Positions 5,707-8,263 of a stretch of DNA of 8,263 nucleotides are shown piece by piece. The notes under the pieces were generated by a model. The model was given only the letters and a program-made list of their open reading frames with translations, was not told the DNA's origin and made no database searches. The position numbers and the translations under genes were made by a program. Location of the stretch: the NCBI GenBank assembly GCA_002315155.1, contig DCFY01000031.1, positions 1 through 8,263 on the forward strand. Reading direction: 5' to 3'. Position 1 is the stretch's first letter. Each line of letters opens with the position of its first letter. This stretch comes from Megamonas sp. UBA1792 (GTDB taxonomy: Bacteria > Bacillota_C > Negativicutes > Selenomonadales > Selenomonadaceae).

Positions 5707-7038
5707 ATGATTCGGTGGATGAAAGGCCGTAAATGGATTCTGGCATTATTTACGCTGTTTTTATTTGTCTTGTCGGTTTTTGTTTTTCGACAGGAAAGAA
5801 TAGAATATCAAAGAAACCGGGCACGCTCGGAGTATATTGCTTTGTCTTACGCGGATCAAACGGAGTATATTATAGGAAGTTTTCTGCAGAAGGCAAAACT
5901 CACTTCTGTATTGACTACCCTGAATTCGGATACAGTATCCTGGTTTAATGCGGTGGTGGCAGAGAATATGGATGACCCGGCAATTATTTGTATAGCAGAA
6001 TATGATGCAGCAGGGAAACTTTGTCATATGTATCCTAAACTGGAATATGATGAAATCACTCAGGGAGCAAGGTGTTATACGATGCAGTTTGCTGCGGAAG
6101 CAGCTATGGCTCGTAATTTGAATGTACTGACTCTGGCTGGACCGGTACCTTTTTTCAATGGAGAAAATGTTCTCGTGGGTATACAACCACTTTACATAAT
6201 AGATGAAAATGGGATGCAGCAGTTTCATGGATTCCTACAGATTGTTCTGCGCATGTCTGATGTTTTGCAATTGACAAATCTGCAGAAGCTGGAAGCATCT
6301 GGCTGGGCCTATCGTATCAAGCGCAGAAATCCAAATACAGAAAAGGACCAAGTCATTGCATATTCATCGACACCTTTACCGGAAGATGCGGTTGCCTGTG
6401 CAATTGTTTTGCCAAATGCGTTCTGGGTGCTGGAAGTTGCACCGCTTGAAGGCTGGTTTAATTATGGCAGATTGACAGGTGAAATTCTGCTGGTGTTTTT
6501 TAGTGCGATACTGGCTACGTTGATCAGCTATGTTTTCCGCAAACTTCATCGGCAGGGGGAAATACTGGAAAAACTTGCAGTTACGGATACACTGACGTCT
6601 TTGTATAATCGTCATCAGTTTATACGGGAGCTTGAGCAAAGATGCAGGATGCGGTCAAGGCCATTTGTGCTTTGCTATATTGATGTTGATGATTTTAAAA
6701 AGGTGAATGATTTATATGGTCATGATGTTGGTGACTTGCTGCTCCGCGCATGTGCACGTCGTATACAATATTGTCTGATGAAGGATGAGCTGCTTTTCCG
6801 TATTGGCGGGGATGAAATGGTTGCTTTTTTGGAGATATATAATGGCGATTGGAATACGCGGCTTGCTGAGATTGACAGCGTAACGCGCAAGTCTTTTTAT
6901 TTGAAGGGTGTGCAGGTAGATATATCCCTCAGTATTGGCTGGGCTGTTTATCCGGAAGAGGCGGAAGATAGCGATGCATTGCTGCGCAAAGCAGATGAAC
7001 AGATGTACAAAAGGAAGGGAGCAGGAAAAAGCTTATAA
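5707..7038 (+). CDS. Membrane diguanylate cyclase, CHASE-like-GGDE(M) (second of tandem pair)
   Basis: A paralogue of the preceding gene with the same plan, 443 residues from ATG 5707: TM1 about 9-27, external CHASE-like sensor about 30-250, TM2 about 258-278, GGDEF domain about 288-440. Sensor landmarks are a YP pair (109-110), LAGPVPFFNGENVLVGIQP (143-161) and W-V-L-E-V-A-P-L-E-GW (240-250). The sensor has diverged more from its neighbour than the cyclase domain has. Catalytic residues are present: DTLTSLYNR (294-302), Asp326 and Asp328 of YIDVDDFKKVND, and Asp343 of GHDVGD. The signature loop reads GGDEM (367-371) rather than GGDEF (ATG codon at 6817-6819). The RxxD inhibitory site is MKDE (358-361), so it is absent. 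It is probably an active cyclase, but the Phe-to-Met change leaves some doubt. It follows its paralogue closely and precedes the amidase by 88 nt with no visible terminator. Confidence 0.9.
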   Translation: MIRWMKGRKWILALFTLFLFVLSVFVFRQERIEYQRNRARSEYIALSYADQTEYIIGSFLQKAKLTSVLTTLNSDTVSWFNAVVAENMDDPAIICIAEYDAAGKLCHMYPKLEYDEITQGARCYTMQFAAEAAMARNLNVLTLAGPVPFFNGENVLVGIQPLYIIDENGMQQFHGFLQIVLRMSDVLQLTNLQKLEASGWAYRIKRRNPNTEKDQVIAYSSTPLPEDAVACAIVLPNAFWVLEVAPLEGWFNYGRLTGEILLVFFSAILATLISYVFRKLHRQGEILEKLAVTDTLTSLYNRHQFIRELEQRCRMRSRPFVLCYIDVDDFKKVNDLYGHDVGDLLLRACARRIQYCLMKDELLFRIGGDEMVAFLEIYNGDWNTRLAEIDSVTRKSFYLKGVQVDISLSIGWAVYPEEAEDSDALLRKADEQMYKRKGAGKSL

Positions 7039-7071
7039 AAAGTAGAAGATGATTAACAGGAAATTTTCATA

Positions 7072-7100
7072 GTAAGCGACTACACTAAAGAATGGCTTAC
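7072..7100. repeat. Short inverted repeat upstream of the amidase gene
   Basis: GTAAGC (7072-7077) and GCTTAC (7095-7100) form a perfect 6-bp inverted repeat about two helical turns apart, just before a TACAAT box (7098-7103) that lacks a clear -35. It may be an operator or chance. Confidence 0.25.
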
Positions 7101-7126
7101 AATATAAAAGGTGAGGATCGGTTTTT

Positions 7127-7774
7127 ATGAATCGCAGGAGTTTTTTACGTAAGGTGTTTTATGCATGTGGGACAGCTTATTTTGTGCCGGATCTCATAAC
7201 AATACAAAATGTTGAGGCGGCAGTACGCAGGAGTCAGCAGCAAAAAAAGACGAATGTAAAGACAAAAACGATGCCAACAAGGTGGGGAACAAAAGCAAGT
7301 GTACATATAGAAGAAACGTATTTGCAGTTCCGTTCATTGGAAAATCGTACAGACACGAATATGATTGTTATTCATCATATTGGCGGAACGGATCGTGATG
7401 TTTCGGCGGCAGAGGTACATGAATGGCACTTGAATAATGGCTGGGCGGGGATCGGCTATCACTATGTAATTCGCAAGAATGGGACGATTGAGCGCGGCCG
7501 TCCGCGTGACACGGTTGGAGCACATTGCTATGGCTATAATCAGACATCCGTCGGAATTAATGTTGTTGGGAATTTTGAAGAGGCGGAGCCGACACCGGAA
7601 CAGATTACATCGCTTGTAGCACTTACCGCGACGGTGTGCAGATTCTATCGCATTGATCCGGCAGCGTCGGATACGATTTTCGGGCATAGGGACCTTAACA
7701 GCACCGCCTGTCCTGGACAGAATCTTTATGATATGCTGGGGGATATTCGCAGCGGGATCGTACAAGCAATGTAA
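7127..7774 (+). CDS. Tat-type N-acetylmuramoyl-L-alanine amidase (Amidase_2/PGRP fold)
   Basis: Predicted zinc hydrolase that cuts the bond between N-acetylmuramic acid and L-alanine in peptidoglycan, acting outside the cytoplasm. The 215 residues start with NRRSFLRK (2-9), matching the twin-arginine consensus RRxFLK. A short hydrophobic stretch (10-27) and a VEA site give a likely cleavage after Ala31. A basic, Gln/Lys/Thr-rich linker (33-57) leads to the catalytic domain (about 65-212). Zinc ligands expected for this fold are present: His83 in VIHHIGG, His187 in GHRDL and Cys195 in TACPG. Tyr111 of GIGYHYVI and the VGAH and SVGINVVGNF motifs also fit. There is no separate wall-binding domain. 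The ribosome site AAGGTGAGG ends 10 nt before the ATG. It follows the cyclases in the same direction and is closed by the 7799-7835 terminator, so it may belong to their operon. Export by Sec or retention as an anchor is possible if the twin-arginine motif is fortuitous. Confidence 0.92.
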   Translation: MNRRSFLRKVFYACGTAYFVPDLITIQNVEAAVRRSQQQKKTNVKTKTMPTRWGTKASVHIEETYLQFRSLENRTDTNMIVIHHIGGTDRDVSAAEVHEWHLNNGWAGIGYHYVIRKNGTIERGRPRDTVGAHCYGYNQTSVGINVVGNFEEAEPTPEQITSLVALTATVCRFYRIDPAASDTIFGHRDLNSTACPGQNLYDMLGDIRSGIVQAM

Positions 7775-7798
7775 CAGACAAAGCAAATACAGGAGAAG

Positions 7799-7835
7799 AT
7801 GCAACTACCGTAGGATACGGTTGGTTGCATTTTTT
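7799..7835 (+). terminator. Strong intrinsic terminator between amidase and cdaR
   Basis: The left arm 7799-7812 pairs with the right arm 7816-7830 over 14 base pairs with one bulged T, closed by a GGA loop. The outer arms ATGCAAC/GTTGCAT are perfect. A T-run (7830-7835) follows. It is 24 nt after the amidase stop and abuts the ribosome site of the next gene, so it could also act as an attenuator for cdaR. Confidence 0.9.
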
Positions 7836-7839
7836 ATAA

Positions 7840-7844
7840 AGGAG
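7840..7844 (+). promoter_or_regulatory. Ribosome binding site of the cdaR-like gene
   Basis: AGGAG lies 2 nt before ATG 7847, which is too close, and 11 nt before in-frame GTG 7856. A small GAGA/TCTC hairpin (7844-7847/7852-7855) would shorten the effective distance to the GTG. I therefore prefer GTG 7856 but keep ATG 7847 as the alternative. Confidence 0.5.
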
Positions 7845-7855
7845 AGATGAGTCTC

Positions 7856-8263
7856 GTGCAGCTTTCAGTACAACAGGCACAAAATATTGTTGAGGAAATC
7901 GGGGCAATTGTCAAACAGAATATCAATATGATGAATGAGTACGGCTGCATCATTGCAAGTACGGATCAGTCACGCGTGGGTCACGTCCATGAGGGGGCAA
8001 AAAAAATTATCGATGAGCAGCGGTCAGAACTGTATATCGGTCCCGATACGGCTACGGAAACGATGCGCATGGGAATCAATCTGCCAATCTCGCACATGAA
8101 GAAGATTGTCGGTGTTATCGGTATAACGGGTACATATGAGCAGGTTATTGGCTATGGGCAGGTTGTTAAGAAGATGACAGAAATACTAATTCGGGAAAAG
8201 ACTGAGGAAGATGAGAAACGTCTTGACCTGCGTGTACACAGCCGCTTTCTGGAAGAATGGGTG
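7856..8263 (+). CDS. cdaR: CdaR-like sugar-diacid recognition transcriptional regulator, 3' end cut by window
   Basis: 136 codons are visible and the frame is open at the right edge. The protein starts with QLSVQQAQNIVEEIG and continues with NINMMNEYGCIIASTD, RVGHVHEGAKK, GINLPI (about 74-79) and VGVIGITG (86-93). These follow the putative sugar-diacid recognition domain (PF05651) of E. coli CdaR (INVMD..GRIIGSGD, RIGELHEGA, GINLPL, VGVIGLTG). CdaR activates uptake and breakdown of glucarate, galactarate and glycerate; the C-terminal PucR-type helix-turn-helix that binds DNA would lie beyond the window. Related genes often sit beside glycerate kinase or transporter genes, which would be expected downstream. 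The start is uncertain between GTG 7856 and ATG 7847. There is almost no room for a promoter between the preceding terminator and the ribosome site. Confidence 0.88.
   Translation, partial: MQLSVQQAQNIVEEIGAIVKQNINMMNEYGCIIASTDQSRVGHVHEGAKKIIDEQRSELYIGPDTATETMRMGINLPISHMKKIVGVIGITGTYEQVIGYGQVVKKMTEILIREKTEEDEKRLDLRVHSRFLEEWV

Noticed and set aside
5761..6228. 155-codon open frame on the minus strand
   Set aside because: It lies opposite the sensor region of the second cyclase and its product is rich in Cys, His and Ile without family features, as expected of a shadow frame.
7334..7804. 156-codon open frame on the minus strand
   Set aside because: It lies entirely opposite the amidase gene, its product has no recognisable motif, and the plus-strand frame is clearly the coding one.
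7799..7813. Four-codon ATG-CAA-CTA-CCG-TAG frame as a leader peptide gene
   Set aside because: It is too short and lies in the left arm of a terminator stem, so chance is the simplest explanation. It is mentioned only within the cdaR hairpin finding.

Overview
The window looks like a chromosomal piece of a moderately AT-rich, Gram-positive-lineage (Firmicutes/Bacillota) bacterium. The support is strong AGGAGG/GGAG-type ribosome sites, compact intrinsic terminators with U-tracts, sigma-A-like TATAAT boxes, a short Bacillus-type signal peptidase I and a CdaR-type regulator. GDP-mannose sugar genes beside two CHASE-type diguanylate cyclases and a Tat-like amidase would suit a Negativicutes member (Selenomonas/Megasphaera relatives with an LPS outer membrane). 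That placement is an inference from gene content, not a demonstrated assignment. Every gene lies on the + strand.

Layout: (1) 1-530 is a signal peptidase I gene cut by the left edge. (2) 531-801 is an AT-rich leader with hairpins. (3) 802-1890 is gmd, GDP-mannose 4,6-dehydratase. It is followed by an intrinsic terminator whose descending arm overlaps the promoter of (4) manC (1981-3354), mannose-1-phosphate guanylyltransferase with a C-terminal cupin. ManC makes GDP-mannose and Gmd turns it into GDP-4-dehydro-6-deoxy-mannose, the precursor of GDP-fucose, GDP-rhamnose or similar surface sugars. The cupin (isomerase) half of ManC has lost several expected metal-ligand residues. (5) 3554-3883 is a small unrecognised coiled-coil protein with its own promoter and a very strong terminator. 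(6) 3884-4297 is a long non-coding leader with a 14-bp perfect palindrome and an attenuator-like pair of alternative hairpins. (7) 4298-5674 and 5707-7038 are two tandem paralogous membrane diguanylate cyclases (TM-CHASE-TM-GGDEF). (8) 7127-7774 is a zinc N-acetylmuramoyl-L-alanine amidase with a twin-arginine-like signal. (9) A strong terminator at 7799-7835 sits directly against the ribosome site of (10) a cdaR-like sugar-diacid regulator that runs off the right edge.

Functionally there are two themes. One is cell-surface polysaccharide precursor synthesis (manC, gmd). The other is a probable three-gene envelope/c-di-GMP unit (two cyclases plus the amidase). Both cyclases keep the catalytic metal and GG(D/E)E residues but lack the RxxD inhibitory site, and the second has GGDEM instead of GGDEF. 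I found no CRISPR array, tRNA, rRNA, insertion sequence or phage gene. Nothing here is clearly a wholly new system. The most unusual items are the degenerate isomerase domain of ManC, the tandem I-site-less cyclases and the structured leaders.
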